The notes: a model not told the origin generated them from the sequence alone. 64,000 bases of DNA from Cyclobacterium sp. SYSU L10401 (GCF_010993705.1 NZ_WOFO01000011.1:1-64000); one strand, 5' to 3'; positions 52,104-61,955 are shown, counted from the stretch's first letter. Made by a program: numbers and translations.

Positions 52104-52423
52104 TTACGCTAAGCATTTCCGATACAGGCTTGTCTGCGAAGTCCATTGAGAGCATACAATCGGTATTTGCCCGGTACCCAGAGATCGAAAAGGCCATTCT
52201 TTACGGTTCCCGTGCCAAAGGAAATTTTCGGAAGGGTTCTGACATTGACCTGACGCTGGAAGGCAGGCTACTCACACTAACCATGCTTAACCAAATTCAT
52301 ACCGAACTGGATGAATTGTTGCTTCCCTACCAAATTGATATATCCATTCGGCATAAAATTAAAAATGCCGATTTGCTGAATCATATTGATCGGGTAGGCA
52401 AGCTGTTTTATGAAAAGGAGTAG
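52100..52423 (+). CDS. Minimal nucleotidyltransferase (MntA-like)
   Basis: The 107-aa product has the MNT core AILYGSRAKGNFRKGSDIDL (G-S-x10-D-x-D) and a later QIDISIRHKIK strand with the third Asp. Length is right for minimal nucleotidyltransferases. With the HepT-like gene it forms a two-gene unit that may act as a type VII toxin-antitoxin system or as a nucleotidyl-transfer enzyme. It sits in a core region, not in the island. Confidence 0.9.
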   Translation: MITLSISDTGLSAKSIESIQSVFARYPEIEKAILYGSRAKGNFRKGSDIDLTLEGRLLTLTMLNQIHTELDELLLPYQIDISIRHKIKNADLLNHIDRVGKLFYEKE

Positions 52424-52472
52424 TTGTAGAAGGACGAGATGCTACAAAAGCCCTTTAACCTGAGTAAATAGG

Positions 52473-52507
52473 CAAATCCCCCTTTTTAAGGGGGAGAGGG
52501 GGATTTT
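52473..52507. repeat. TCCCCCT/AGGGGGA palindrome, second copy
   Basis: Same element as 45607-45643: AAATCCCCCTTTTTAAGGGG then GAGA, then GGGGGATTTTTT. It ends in a T run 50 nt after the nucleotidyltransferase stop, so it could also work as its terminator. Confidence 0.6.
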
Positions 52508-52714
52508 TTCGGTAACGTCCCATATATCAATTCGTTAGTTGTTACTTCTTTTGAATTCTTACCTGATGCTGGGCTCTACCATCACTGTGAAACCTGACAT
52601 TTTTTAAACGCAGAAATCAGGAAGACGATGGTTTTTTACAATATATGGGAATATAGAGTTATTCGTTGTATCATGATTATGGCATAAAATCACCTATTCA
52701 TCCTTTAATTCTCT

Positions 52715-52845
52715 GTACTTTTTCTCCCGATTCGCTGCGCTGCTCGGGACAGGCTTTGATGAAAAAGTACCAAAAAATCAAGACAAAAAAATCCTTCCTC
52801 CCACAAGCCTCCTGCGCACCCCGGTTTTTTGTCGGACCTGCGCTC
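52715..52845 (+). repeat. GTAC-capped dispersed repeat, copy B
   Basis: GTACTTTTTC (52715-52724) pairs with GAAAAAGTAC (52761-52770). It continues with CAAAAAATCAAGACAAAAAA, ATCCTTC and a GC-rich tail ending ACCCCGGTTTTTTGTCGGAC. Block order equals copy A, but the hairpin carries a 36-nt loop that itself contains CCCGA...TCGGG. Confidence 0.7.
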
Positions 52846-53025
52846 TTTGCGAATTTAAATATAAATCTTCATTTGTTATAGGCACTACTTTTTTAAAAAG
52901 TGGATTTATTGACGTCACCAATAGACTTAAAATTTTTCAAAACTAAGAAGTTTGATGATAATGAGTGTTTTTAATATGTTGAAATTCAGTGATTTAATAA
53001 ATATGTCTTCGGTAGACTTAGAGAG

Positions 53026-53098
53026 GGTTTGGAGCGGTGAAAGCCGTGGGGATCTCTAGCCGGACGAGGCTGCCACACCCTTTACCAGCTCCTAAACC
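53026..53098. other. Strongly folded 73-nt element, unknown role
   Basis: Outer stem GGTTTGGAGC (53026-53035) pairs with GCTCC-T-AAACC (53088-53098). A second stem GGTgAAAG/CTTTACC (53036-53043, 53080-53086) follows, then GTGG/CCAC, then a terminal AGCC-GGACGA-GGCT hairpin (53058-53071). No T run follows on either strand, so it does not look like a terminator. It lies 120 nt beyond the end of the phoR-like gene. Confidence 0.5.
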
Positions 53099-53218
53099 GA
53101 CCTAAAAGAGTTGCCATTGACGATTTAATCGGTTTTTTGACACTCATAACCCAATCTCAGGTCTTTATTGAATAGCGCAAATCAACAGGCTCCTGTTTTA
53201 TTCAAACTTACTCCCGAT

Positions 53219-54283
53219 TTACGCTTTCTTTCCCAGAGATACTTCTTTATTCCCTATCGGCAGGTCAAAGCTAAAAACCGAACCTTTTCCTACAATGGAA
53301 CTAACCGAAATTTTACTTTTGTGCCCTTCCAGGATATGTTTGACAATGGCCAGGCCCAGACCGGTGCCGCCCTTTTCCCTGGAACGGCTTTTTTCTACCC
53401 GGTAAAACCGCTCAAAGATGCGTTTCAAATCCTCTGGATGGATGCCTGGTCCCTGGTCCTTGATTTCGATACTCAGGTGGTTTTTATTATGGCTCAATTG
53501 TATGGTTACTTTGCCTTCTTCCTTGTTGTATTTGATGGCATTGGACACCAGATTTTGTAGTACCCGGTAGATTTTATCCCTGTCGGCGAAGGTAATATAC
53601 GTACTGTCCGCTTCGTACTGGAAATCTATTTTGATACCCCGCTTTTGGGCCTTTCCTTCCAGCTGTTCGATGACTTCCAGAATGGAATTCTTTACATCAA
53701 AAATTACCGGATGAAAGCGGATAAAGCCACTTTCTATCTGGTTGATGGTGATCAGGTCCTGAACCAGGTTATCCAGGTTGTTCAGACTTTTGGCTGCCCG
53801 CTTCAAAAATTTATCCCGTACCGTATGGTCTTCCACCGCACCGTCTAAAAGGGTATGGATATAGCCCTGCGCAGCGAAGATGGGGGTTTTCAACTCATGC
53901 GAAATGTCTGCAATAAATTCCTTCCGGAAGGTTTCGTTTTTTTGAAGGGTTTCGATCTCCCGGTTTTTGGCAGCTGCATAAGCATTGATATTGGACTGCA
54001 AGCTTTTCAGCGGAGAAAGGGAGGCTTTCATCTTTTTAGTAGCCTTGATGGAAACATCCTTCTTCTGAATTTTTTCCAGGACATTGTAGATATTGCTGAT
54101 CTCCTTAAACACCAGAAACTCCAGACTAAGGTGGATCAACAGGTAGCTGATGGAAAAGGAAAGGGCCGCAGTGGCCAGTAAGACCAGACCTCCGGTACCT
54201 TCAATAAGGGACAAAAAGGCAACCAATAATACCGCAATCGATGTAGACAATATAAAAGCGATTCCCCTGGAGGTACTAACCAT
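53219..54283 (-). CDS. Sensor histidine kinase, PhoR-like
   Basis: The 354-aa product has two N-terminal membrane helices (IAFILSTSIAVLLVAFLSLI, GLVLLATAALSFSISYLLIH) with almost no periplasmic loop. A linker, the H-box ADISHELKTPIFAAQGYIH and the ATPase domain with N-box NLVSNAIKYNKEEG, DQGPGIHPEDLKRIFERFYR and GTGLGLAIVKHIL follow. It lies 3 nt after the response regulator gene. Order and type resemble PhoB-PhoR, but the signal is not shown by sequence. Confidence 0.93.
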   Translation of the reverse strand: MVSTSRGIAFILSTSIAVLLVAFLSLIEGTGGLVLLATAALSFSISYLLIHLSLEFLVFKEISNIYNVLEKIQKKDVSIKATKKMKASLSPLKSLQSNINAYAAAKNREIETLQKNETFRKEFIADISHELKTPIFAAQGYIHTLLDGAVEDHTVRDKFLKRAAKSLNNLDNLVQDLITINQIESGFIRFHPVIFDVKNSILEVIEQLEGKAQKRGIKIDFQYEADSTYITFADRDKIYRVLQNLVSNAIKYNKEEGKVTIQLSHNKNHLSIEIKDQGPGIHPEDLKRIFERFYRVEKSRSREKGGTGLGLAIVKHILEGHKSKISVSSIVGKGSVFSFDLPIGNKEVSLGKKA

Positions 54284-54286
54284 GGA

Positions 54287-54976
54287 TCAATGCAAATTAA
54301 ATTTATAGCCTACCCCTTTGACCGTAAATATGTAATCATCACCTATTTTTTCTCTCACCTTCCGGATATGTACATCCACGGTTCTGGCCAGCACAAATAC
54401 ATCCGCCCCCCAAATGTTTTTCAGCAATTCATCTCTGCTGAAAACCTTATTTGGGTTTTTGGCCAGAAAATAAAGCAACTCAAATTCCTTTTTGGGCAAG
54501 ATTATTACTTTACCATCCTTGTTGATGGTATAACTGCTCCGGTCAATGATCAGGTCCCTGACAGCCACCTGGTTGGAATCTGTTTCCTTTTTGGTTTCCC
54601 TGCGAAACAGGGCACCTATCCGGCTTATCAGCGCCCTGGGTTTGATGGGTTTGTGGATATAGTCGTCGGCACCTACATCGAATGCGGCCACTTCTGAATA
54701 TTCCTCGGACCGGGCGGTTAGAAAGATAATAAAGGTGTTTTTCAGTTCAGGTATTTCCCGGAGTTGCCGGCAGGTTTCTACACCGTCCTGGTTGGGCATC
54801 ATGATATCCAATAAAATGACATCAGGTTTAAAGGTGATGGCGTTTTTCACAGCTTTGACCCCGTTATTAGCGGTGCTCACCTCGTAGCCTTCTTTTTCCA
54901 GGTTGTAAGTTAATATTTCGATGATGTCTTCTTCATCATCTACTACCAAAACCTTTAATTTCTGTTTTTCACTCAT
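54287..54976 (-). CDS. OmpR/PhoB-family response regulator
   Basis: The 229-aa product has a receiver domain (VLVVDDEEDIIEILTYNLEK, phospho-acceptor in VILLDIMMPNQDG, Lys in DDYIHKPIKPR). A winged-helix output domain follows (RTVDVHIRKVREKIGDDYIF, TVKGVGYKF). ATG 54976 matches the family start; an upstream in-frame start would add seven residues. It forms an operon with the kinase that follows 3 nt downstream. Confidence 0.95.
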   Translation of the reverse strand: MSEKQKLKVLVVDDEEDIIEILTYNLEKEGYEVSTANNGVKAVKNAITFKPDVILLDIMMPNQDGVETCRQLREIPELKNTFIIFLTARSEEYSEVAAFDVGADDYIHKPIKPRALISRIGALFRRETKKETDSNQVAVRDLIIDRSSYTINKDGKVIILPKKEFELLYFLAKNPNKVFSRDELLKNIWGADVFVLARTVDVHIRKVREKIGDDYIFTVKGVGYKFNLH

Positions 54977-55118
54977 TGCTTTGTTACCTAAAGACAATAG
55001 TAATTTAAATTACAAACCAAAGGTAGGGATAATAAAAAAAAACAGGCTTAATTCAGGAAAAGTTTTGGGCTGAAACCAAAGAAGATTTTGTTAAAAAACG
55101 CCAGGTATTACCCTAGTA

Positions 55119-55928
55119 TTAATTTTGCGTCAAGCTATTATTAAGCAGCCCCTTAGCCGATACGATATCCATGTTGATGGAGCCCACCATCATGCTGGCT
55201 TTGATTTTCACAGGGATGCGATTGGCATCTGCGGTAATCCATATTTTTACCGGTTTTTTGCCCCTGAATAATTTGTTGCTGGGAAGGGTGGGACTGAAAA
55301 CATGGGTTTTGAAATCCCCGATTTCTGTAGAAACATCATCCATTCCCTCGTATGTTAATTTTAAGTTATAATTTTTTTTATCAAAAAAACCTTTGATGGC
55401 CAGTTCATCTCCTTTTTTCAGCCCATTCAGATCCATGGTTCTCAACAGGTAATACCCACTTACGATATCCTGTACATTTTTAGGAATATCGAAGTTTTCC
55501 ACCTTGGTCAGGTTTTCATTTTCCCTGTCAAACAATTTGACTTCGGCTGACTGCTTTTGATGGTCAAAGTCAATTACTTCATGCTTACGGTAGTTACCCT
55601 CTTCAATGTGCCTGTAGGCCCGAAAAGGAACAATCTGGGCGGTATCTATATAACTTCCCCAATTGTCCTTGACATAAAACAACTTGAAAATGCTTAGGGT
55701 ACGTCCGAAAACATCTATTTTGTAGGCCGGGCGGCCATCGATTTGATGGACCTGATCAGAGATTACCATTTTGGCTTCAGCGGCATTGAGAAAGAAATAG
55801 CTGACATTGAAAGTGAGTTCCTCTCCTTTGGTAAAAGCCTGGTTTTTTCTCAGGGAAGGGCTTTCCTTCTCAGGTGCCTGCAAGAGCATTAAAACCGCAA
55901 TTATTATGGATTGTAGGTACAGGTTCAT
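55119..55928 (-). CDS. DUF3108 domain-containing exported protein
   Basis: The 269-aa product has an N-terminal signal-like segment (SIIIAVLMLLQAPEKES) and the DUF3108 pattern: FTKGEELTFNVSYFFLNAAE, RPAYKIDVFGRTLSIFKLFY, VPFRAYRHIEEGNYRKHEV and a final VKIWITADANRIPVKIKASM. DUF3108 proteins are periplasmic or outer-membrane-associated beta proteins of unclear role. Monocistronic, upstream of the divergent recA. Confidence 0.88.
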   Translation of the reverse strand: MNLYLQSIIIAVLMLLQAPEKESPSLRKNQAFTKGEELTFNVSYFFLNAAEAKMVISDQVHQIDGRPAYKIDVFGRTLSIFKLFYVKDNWGSYIDTAQIVPFRAYRHIEEGNYRKHEVIDFDHQKQSAEVKLFDRENENLTKVENFDIPKNVQDIVSGYYLLRTMDLNGLKKGDELAIKGFFDKKNYNLKLTYEGMDDVSTEIGDFKTHVFSPTLPSNKLFRGKKPVKIWITADANRIPVKIKASMMVGSINMDIVSAKGLLNNSLTQN

Positions 55929-56101
55929 GTGTTTTTTAGTAGGCTATCTTCAAAGTCCATACCATTTTGAGTATCAACAGTCAGCGTTTAGTTATCCAAA
56001 TGTAGTCTAACGAAATACAAAAACAATGGTTATCCACAGTTGGTATTGAACTGGCTAATGTTTACTTTCACATTATCAATTGAACGATTTGAATATATAC
56101 C

Positions 56102-57163
56102 ATGAGTGCAAATACTGAAAAACTAAAAGCCCTTCAGCTCACGCTGGATAAACTGGAAAAAACCTACGGCAAAGGTACCGTAATGAAATTGAGCGACAAT
56201 GTGGTACTGGACGTGCCTGCCATTTCCACCGGTTCCCTGGGTCTGGATATGGCTCTTGGAATAGGTGGAGTGCCCCGAGGAAGGGTCATAGAAATATACG
56301 GGCCGGAGTCATCCGGTAAAACGACCCTTTCCATGCATTGCATCGCTGAAGCGCAAAAAGCCGGAGGACTGGCCGCCTTTATTGATGCGGAGCATGCCTT
56401 TGATAAGTCTTACGCAGAAAAACTGGGCATTGACATAGAGAATTTATTGATTTCCCAGCCGGACAGTGGGGAGCAGGCACTGGAGATTACCGAGCACCTG
56501 ATCCGCTCAGGAGCCATTGATATCATTGTGATTGACTCTGTGGCCGCCCTGGTACCGAAGGGAGAACTGGAAGGTGAAATGGGGGATTCAAAAATGGGGC
56601 TTCAGGCCCGGTTGATGTCTCAGGCCCTGCGAAAACTGACAGGGGCGATCAACAAGACCGGCTGTGCCTGTATTTTTATCAATCAGCTTCGTGAAAAGAT
56701 AGGGGTAATGTTTGGTAATCCTGAGACGACCACCGGGGGAAATGCCCTGAAGTTTTACGCTTCGGTGAGGCTGGATATCAGAAGAATCGGGCAGATAAAA
56801 GAGGGGGCTGACAATATACTTGGCAACCGGACCAAGGTAAAAGTAGTAAAGAACAAGGTTTCTCCTCCTTTCAAAGTAGTGGAATTTGACATCATGTATG
56901 GAGAAGGCATCTCCAAGGTCGGAGAAATCATTGACCTGGGAGTAGAATTTGAAATCGTGAAAAAAGCCGGGTCCTGGTTTTCCTATGAGGGCAATAAACT
57001 GGGTCAGGGCAGGGATGCCGTCAAAACCCTGCTGCTGGATAATCCTGAATTGATGGATGAGTTGGAATTAAAGATCAAGGAAAAGGCCGGTATTCTCAAG
57101 GAAAGCAAAGAAAAGGGCAAGTCGGGCGCTAAAGCAAAAAACGAAGTCAAAAATGAGGAATAA
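56102..57163 (+). CDS. recA: Recombinase RecA
   Basis: The 353-aa product has Walker [69 protein letters not shown] and loop 2 [20 protein letters not shown]. It is a normal-length RecA with a Lys-rich C-terminus. It carries out homologous recombination and SOS co-protease functions. Confidence 0.98.
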   Translation: MSANTEKLKALQLTLDKLEKTYGKGTVMKLSDNVVLDVPAISTGSLGLDMALGIGGVPRGRVIEIYGPESSGKTTLSMHCIAEAQKAGGLAAFIDAEHAFDKSYAEKLGIDIENLLISQPDSGEQALEITEHLIRSGAIDIIVIDSVAALVPKGELEGEMGDSKMGLQARLMSQALRKLTGAINKTGCACIFINQLREKIGVMFGNPETTTGGNALKFYASVRLDIRRIGQIKEGADNILGNRTKVKVVKNKVSPPFKVVEFDIMYGEGISKVGEIIDLGVEFEIVKKAGSWFSYEGNKLGQGRDAVKTLLLDNPELMDELELKIKEKAGILKESKEKGKSGAKAKNEVKNEE

Positions 57164-57193
57164 GGGATGCTGAATCCTTTCGGTAGGTAGCTG

Positions 57194-58441
57194 TCAGGCC
57201 GTTCGGATAGCATCTACCGGATCCATTTTTGCAGCCATGGATGCCGGAATAATTCCAGAAGCAATGCCGATGGCAGAGGAAAGACCCACTCCGAGGAGTA
57301 TGTTTTTAAAGCTAAGGATGATTTCAAGATTGCCCAGAGAAATGAAGGTGGCTCCAAATACAATCATTAAACCTGCAAACCCTCCGATAAGGCTTAAGAA
57401 GGTGGCTTCAAAAAGGAATTGGGTGAGGATAAAATAATTTTTTGCCCCCAATGATTTCTGTATGCCAATGATCCCGGTACGCTCCTTGACCGAAACAAAC
57501 ATGATGTTGGCAATCCCAAATCCGCCGATCAAAATGGAAAAGCCGCCAATCACCCACCCAGCCAGGGAAATAACCGAAAAAATGGAACCGACGGCATCCT
57601 GGATAAATTCGGATTTATTCAATGCGAAATTATTTTCTTCAGTGGGTTTAAGCCCTCTTTTGGCTCTTAGGAGTCCGGCCATTTCATTTTCCAGGGCAAC
57701 TAATCCCGGATCATCGTCCCTTCCTTTTGCGGCAATGGTAGGCTCTATGCCGTTTTTCCCTACATAAAACAGTTTGTTGAAGGCTCCGTAGGGTACCATC
57801 AGCGCTTCGTCTTTGGAGGGGGTATCAAACAAACCTTCCCCTTCTTCTTCCAGCACCCCGACAACGATGAATTTTAATCCCTTGATCTTAAATTCCTTGC
57901 CTATGGGACTTTGACCCGGAAAAAGGGCATTGGCTATCTTCACTCCAACTATGGAAACGTTTCGGGAAGCATTGATTTCCATTTCTGTAAAAAAACGGCC
58001 CTCCTGTATGGGAATATCATACACCTCGATATGGTTGTGCACCACACCATCCAGATTGGCCATCTCATAGGCATTGCTGCCAGCCTTTACGGTAGTTCTC
58101 GTGTTGGCAAAGATGGTTACTCCGGAAGCACTGCCGAGGCGTTCGTCCAGAAAGGTGAATTCGGAATAATTTCCTGGAGGGCGTCTGAAATATTTCCACC
58201 AGGGGTATTCCTGAGGACCTGAAGAAAAAGGAAACCTGTCTACCCGGATCACATTGCTACCCAAAAAAGTCAAGCTATCCTTGATGTTTCTTTCCAGAGA
58301 ATCTACCAGTGTAAAAACCGCTATAATGGCAAAAATACCAACCGTCACCCCCAGCAATGAAAGAATGGTGCGGGTTAAATTGGATTTCAATGCCTGCATT
58401 GCAAAGCGAAAACTTTCCCAGAGTAGCCTTAATACGATCAA
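57194..58441 (-). CDS. MacB-like ABC transporter permease (FtsX fold)
   Basis: The 415-aa product has the MacB layout: one N-terminal helix (TRTILSLLGVTVGIFAIIAV), a large periplasmic domain of about 240 residues (MacB_PCD type, with VGVLEEEGEGLFDTPSKDE), and three C-terminal helices ending FtsX-like (GIASGIIPASMAAKMDPVDA IR). Such permeases work with a LolD/MacB-type ATPase, which is not adjacent here. Possible roles include lipoprotein release or efflux. It is convergent with recA. Confidence 0.9.
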   Translation of the reverse strand: MIVLRLLWESFRFAMQALKSNLTRTILSLLGVTVGIFAIIAVFTLVDSLERNIKDSLTFLGSNVIRVDRFPFSSGPQEYPWWKYFRRPPGNYSEFTFLDERLGSASGVTIFANTRTTVKAGSNAYEMANLDGVVHNHIEVYDIPIQEGRFFTEMEINASRNVSIVGVKIANALFPGQSPIGKEFKIKGLKFIVVGVLEEEGEGLFDTPSKDEALMVPYGAFNKLFYVGKNGIEPTIAAKGRDDDPGLVALENEMAGLLRAKRGLKPTEENNFALNKSEFIQDAVGSIFSVISLAGWVIGGFSILIGGFGIANIMFVSVKERTGIIGIQKSLGAKNYFILTQFLFEATFLSLIGGFAGLMIVFGATFISLGNLEIILSFKNILLGVGLSSAIGIASGIIPASMAAKMDPVDAIRTA

Positions 58442-58498
58442 ATTGGAGAAGATTTAAAACAATTTGACAATATAGGTAGAATTAGGTTATTTTCTTAT

Positions 58499-58506
58499 TA
58501 ACTTTG
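58499..58506 (+). promoter_or_regulatory. -7 promoter element upstream of queA
   Basis: TAACTTTG matches TAnnTTTG and lies 50 nt before ATG 58556, the same octamer found before rpsU. A matching -33 TTTG at the proper distance is not evident. Confidence 0.45.
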
Positions 58507-58555
58507 CATTTTTTACGATATTTACGTTTACTCGTTATTTCCAAAATACATACAC

Positions 58556-59605
58556 ATGAAGTTATCAGATTTCAAATTTGAAATTCCCAAAAAGCTTATT
58601 TCCTTGTATCCTCCCGAAAACCGGGATGAATCCAGGTTAATGGTGGTTCACAAGGATACAGGTAAAATAGAACACCGGGTTTTTAAAGATATCATCGAAT
58701 ATTTTGGTGAAGGTGATGTATTCGTCACCAATAACACCAAGGTCTTCCCTGCCAGGCTATATGGTAACAAGGAAAAGACCGGTGCTAAAATCGAGGTATT
58801 TCTGTTGAGAGAGCTGAATCAGGAACTTCGGCTTTGGGATGTATTGGTGGATCCTGCCAGAAAGATCAGGGTAGGCAACAAGCTTTATTTTGGAGATAGT
58901 GACCTGGTAGCAGAAGTGATTGACAACACCACTTCCAGAGGGCGTACCATTCGGTTTTTATTTGACGGTACAGATGAGGAATTCTACAAAACCATCGATA
59001 CACTGGGAGAGACGCCTATTCTGAAAGAATTTATCGAAAGAGAAGTAGTGGATGCTGACAGGGAAAGGTACCAGACCATTTTTGCCCAACATGTGGGGGC
59101 CGTGGCGGCTCCAACTGCAGGTTTACATTTTACCCAGCACCTGTTGAAGCGACTCGAGATCAAAGGGGTGGAAGTATGTCCTATTACCCTTCACATAGGT
59201 CTGGGAACCTTCCGACAGGTAGATGTGGAAGACCTTACCAAGCATAAAATGGATTCTGAAAATTACGATATCCCTCAGGGTACCGTAGATTTGGTAAATA
59301 AAGCACTGGACAACAAGAAAAGGGTCGTTTCAGTCGGAACCACCTCTTTGAAAACCATAGAATCTTCGGTTACCGCCAATGGGCGGCTTAAGTCCAGCAG
59401 TGGATGGACGGATAAATTTATCATTCCTCCCTATGAATTTAAAATTGCCAACGCACTGGTCACCAATTTTCACCTGCCCGAGTCTACCTTATTGATGACG
59501 GCTTCTGCTTTTGGTGGCTATGACCTGATCATGAAAGCTTATCAGGAAGGTATCAAAGAAAACTACAAATTCTTCAGTTATGGTGATGCCATGTTGATTA
59601 TTTAA
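58556..59605 (+). CDS. queA: S-adenosylmethionine:tRNA ribosyltransferase-isomerase QueA
   Basis: The 349-aa product starts [20 protein letters not shown] and has QueA signatures [40 protein letters not shown] and [18 protein letters not shown] and [20 protein letters not shown]. It converts preQ1 at tRNA position 34 to epoxyqueuosine with SAM. Monocistronic, with a perfect 24-bp terminator downstream. Confidence 0.97.
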   Translation: MKLSDFKFEIPKKLISLYPPENRDESRLMVVHKDTGKIEHRVFKDIIEYFGEGDVFVTNNTKVFPARLYGNKEKTGAKIEVFLLRELNQELRLWDVLVDPARKIRVGNKLYFGDSDLVAEVIDNTTSRGRTIRFLFDGTDEEFYKTIDTLGETPILKEFIEREVVDADRERYQTIFAQHVGAVAAPTAGLHFTQHLLKRLEIKGVEVCPITLHIGLGTFRQVDVEDLTKHKMDSENYDIPQGTVDLVNKALDNKKRVVSVGTTSLKTIESSVTANGRLKSSSGWTDKFIIPPYEFKIANALVTNFHLPESTLLMTASAFGGYDLIMKAYQEGIKENYKFFSYGDAMLII

Positions 59606-59612
59606 GTTTAAA

Positions 59613-59663
59613 AAAACCAAAAAAACCCGTAGAAAAGTATTTTCTACGGGTTTTTTTGGTTTT
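59613..59663. terminator. Perfect 24-bp hairpin after queA
   Basis: Arms 59613-59636 and 59640-59663 are exact inverted complements around a 3-nt loop, with CCCGTAG/CTACGGG at the core and A/T runs outside. It should terminate both queA and leftward transcription. Confidence 0.9.
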
Positions 59664-59827
59664 AACCCAGATTATCCATCAGGAAATGTTGTGATCAACA
59701 AAAATCAAGGCAGGCTCCCCCTTTAATGGAGATTTACTGACCTGTTTTTTCTGTATCTGTTTTCCTTAAAAAAGAACTGACTGCCCCAATAACATTTATC
59801 CATTGGGGCAGGTATATCCATCGAAGT

Positions 59828-61843
59828 TTAAATACTCACTTCTTTTTCAAACCTCTCCAGGGCCTCAGGCCGTCCCACTACATATACAATATCACCGAGC
59901 TTAATTTTCGTATGCCCGGTGATGTCTGTTTCTGTCTTTCCATCCCGCTTGATGGCCACCATGTTGATACCAACCTGCTCTCTCAGGTTGATGTCCTTGA
60001 TAGGTTTACCTATCAGGGAGCCATGGTCTTTTTCTACCTTTACTCCAGCAAAGTTGATTTCCGGTACATCCAGCGTGATGGTGTTGCCATTTTCACTGGT
60101 TAAAGTCCGGAACACTTCGTAGTTGTGAAACCTGACATCATGGGTGAAATCCTCAATTTCACCCTTGGGCACCAGGTATTTGTTCAGAACCCTGGTGAAA
60201 ATTTCAATTGAGGTTTCAAACTCTTCAGGGATTACTTCATCAGCTCCTAATTTCAGCATCGCTTCTATCTCGTTTACGTACCGGGTACGCACGATAATAA
60301 AGGCATTTTGTGTGGCTGCCCGGATATTGATAATGATTCCCTTGGTGGATTCATGATTGGAAATGGCGATAACCGCTACCCGGGCTTTATGGATTTTAAC
60401 GTGTTCGAGTACCACGGCATTTGCCGCATCTCCATACATGATGGGCTCTCCCTTGGCGGCTTCCACCCTTACTGTTTCCGGATTCATTTCAATAATGGCG
60501 TAGGGAATATCGGCCCTTTTGGCAGCTTTGGCCAGGTTGCGTCCATTCAAGCCAAATCCTATGATAATGAGGTGATCACTGAGCTGTTCGGTTTCTATTT
60601 CGCCGGCAGGCAAGTCTAGTTTATCGCCAAACCGGGCTTTGAAATTTTTGGGTACCGGAATATTCAAAACCCGGCAGGCAAGGTTTTCCCTTTTTTTGAG
60701 GACAAAAGGAGTGATGATCATGGTAATGATCGATATGGCCAGAAAATATTGGTAGGTGGTGTTGTCTAATAGCTCATATTTCAATCCTTCCTTGGCCAAC
60801 AACAAGGAGAATTCACCCACTTGAAAAATCGAAAATGCGACAATAAATGACTCTTTAAAATTGCTGCCTATGGCTTTAACGGAAAGCGATACAATCAGAA
60901 ATTTTACCAAAAATGTCAACATCACCAGGGCAAGAATGATCAGGATGTGGTCTGCCAGAAAGCTGATGTCGAAAAGCATCCCAACTGAAACAAAAAAGAA
61001 ACTGAGAAAAATCTCCCTGAAAGGCAGGATCTTACCGGTAGCATGGTGGCTGTACTCGGATTCACTGATGATCAAGCCTGCTAAAAATGCCCCTAATCCA
61101 AGAGAAAGCCCCAGCAAGGATGTGGCATAAGCTACTGCGAAGCAAGTAACAATAATGCTTAGTAGAAAAAGTTCTTCATTTTTTGACTTGGCCACACGGT
61201 AGAGCAGCTGGGGTATCAGGTACTTGGCACTGATGATGGTCAGTATGATTACCAATCCACCTTTTAAAGCCATATAAAATAAGGAGAGGAGGATATTGTC
61301 TGATTCTCCTGCCAGCATGGGGGTGAACAAGACCAGGGGAACAATGATGATGTCCTGAAAAATCAAAATAGCCAGGGTGGTCCTGCCTGAAAGGGTATTG
61401 ATTTGGCCTCCTTCCTGTAGAAGTTTGAGGACGATGGCAGTACTACTCAAGGCAAACAGAAATCCAAAAAATACCGCCTTGCTCCAATCAAAACCAAAAA
61501 AATACGTAATAATCGTTGTCACGGCTATGGTGAGGGTTACCTGCAGGCTTCCTCCAATAAAAACCGCTTTTTTGATGGCCATCAGGCTTTTCAGCGAAAA
61601 TTCCATACCTATGACAAAAAGCAGGAGGATCACACCGATTTCGGAAAGTACTTCCACTGCAGTAGAAGCATCGACCAGAGAAAGCCCATAAGGTCCCGCA
61701 ATGGCACCTGTAAGCAGGTATCCTATAATGGTGGGCAGTTTCAGCCGCATAAAAAGCAGGATTACCAGGGTGGCCAATCCAAAAATGACCACAATATCTG
61801 AAAGGAGAGGTAATTCTGCTGCTGCTAATATAAAAGGGTTCAT
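59828..61843 (-). CDS. CPA2-family cation:proton antiporter (Kef-like) with TrkA-N and TrkA-C
   Basis: The 671-aa product has about 12 membrane helices of the Na_H_Exchanger fold (GYLLTGAIAGPYGLSLVDAS near 41-60, FFVSVGMLFDISFL). A TrkA-N/RCK domain (LIIIGFGLNGRNLAKAAKRA, GDAANAVVLEHV) and a C-terminal TrkA-C domain (LREQVGINMVAIKRDG, GDIVYVVGRPEALERFEKE) follow. It likely exports K+ or Na+ in exchange for protons, gated by nucleotide binding to the RCK domain. Monocistronic. Confidence 0.94.
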   Translation of the reverse strand: MNPFILAAAELPLLSDIVVIFGLATLVILLFMRLKLPTIIGYLLTGAIAGPYGLSLVDASTAVEVLSEIGVILLLFVIGMEFSLKSLMAIKKAVFIGGSLQVTLTIAVTTIITYFFGFDWSKAVFFGFLFALSSTAIVLKLLQEGGQINTLSGRTTLAILIFQDIIIVPLVLFTPMLAGESDNILLSLFYMALKGGLVIILTIISAKYLIPQLLYRVAKSKNEELFLLSIIVTCFAVAYATSLLGLSLGLGAFLAGLIISESEYSHHATGKILPFREIFLSFFFVSVGMLFDISFLADHILIILALVMLTFLVKFLIVSLSVKAIGSNFKESFIVAFSIFQVGEFSLLLAKEGLKYELLDNTTYQYFLAISIITMIITPFVLKKRENLACRVLNIPVPKNFKARFGDKLDLPAGEIETEQLSDHLIIIGFGLNGRNLAKAAKRADIPYAIIEMNPETVRVEAAKGEPIMYGDAANAVVLEHVKIHKARVAVIAISNHESTKGIIINIRAATQNAFIIVRTRYVNEIEAMLKLGADEVIPEEFETSIEIFTRVLNKYLVPKGEIEDFTHDVRFHNYEVFRTLTSENGNTITLDVPEINFAGVKVEKDHGSLIGKPIKDINLREQVGINMVAIKRDGKTETDITGHTKIKLGDIVYVVGRPEALERFEKEVSI

Positions 61844-61955
61844 TTGATCGTTATGTTAAAAATCAATGGTTAACAAGTTAATCAAAATATAACAAAAAAA
61901 TAAGGGGTTTCTGTAGGACCGGGGATATTGACTCATAGATTTTGTAGCCCTGTGG

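Larger units (their letters stand above)
52424..53218. other. Long intergenic region with repeats and a structured element
   Basis: No gene is supported over about 795 nt. It holds a C/G-run palindrome, copy B of the GTAC-capped repeat and the folded element at 53026-53098. Confidence 0.45.

Noticed and set aside
60308-61691. Several plus-strand frames opposite the cation antiporter
   Set aside because: They are antisense shadows of a well-supported minus-strand gene.
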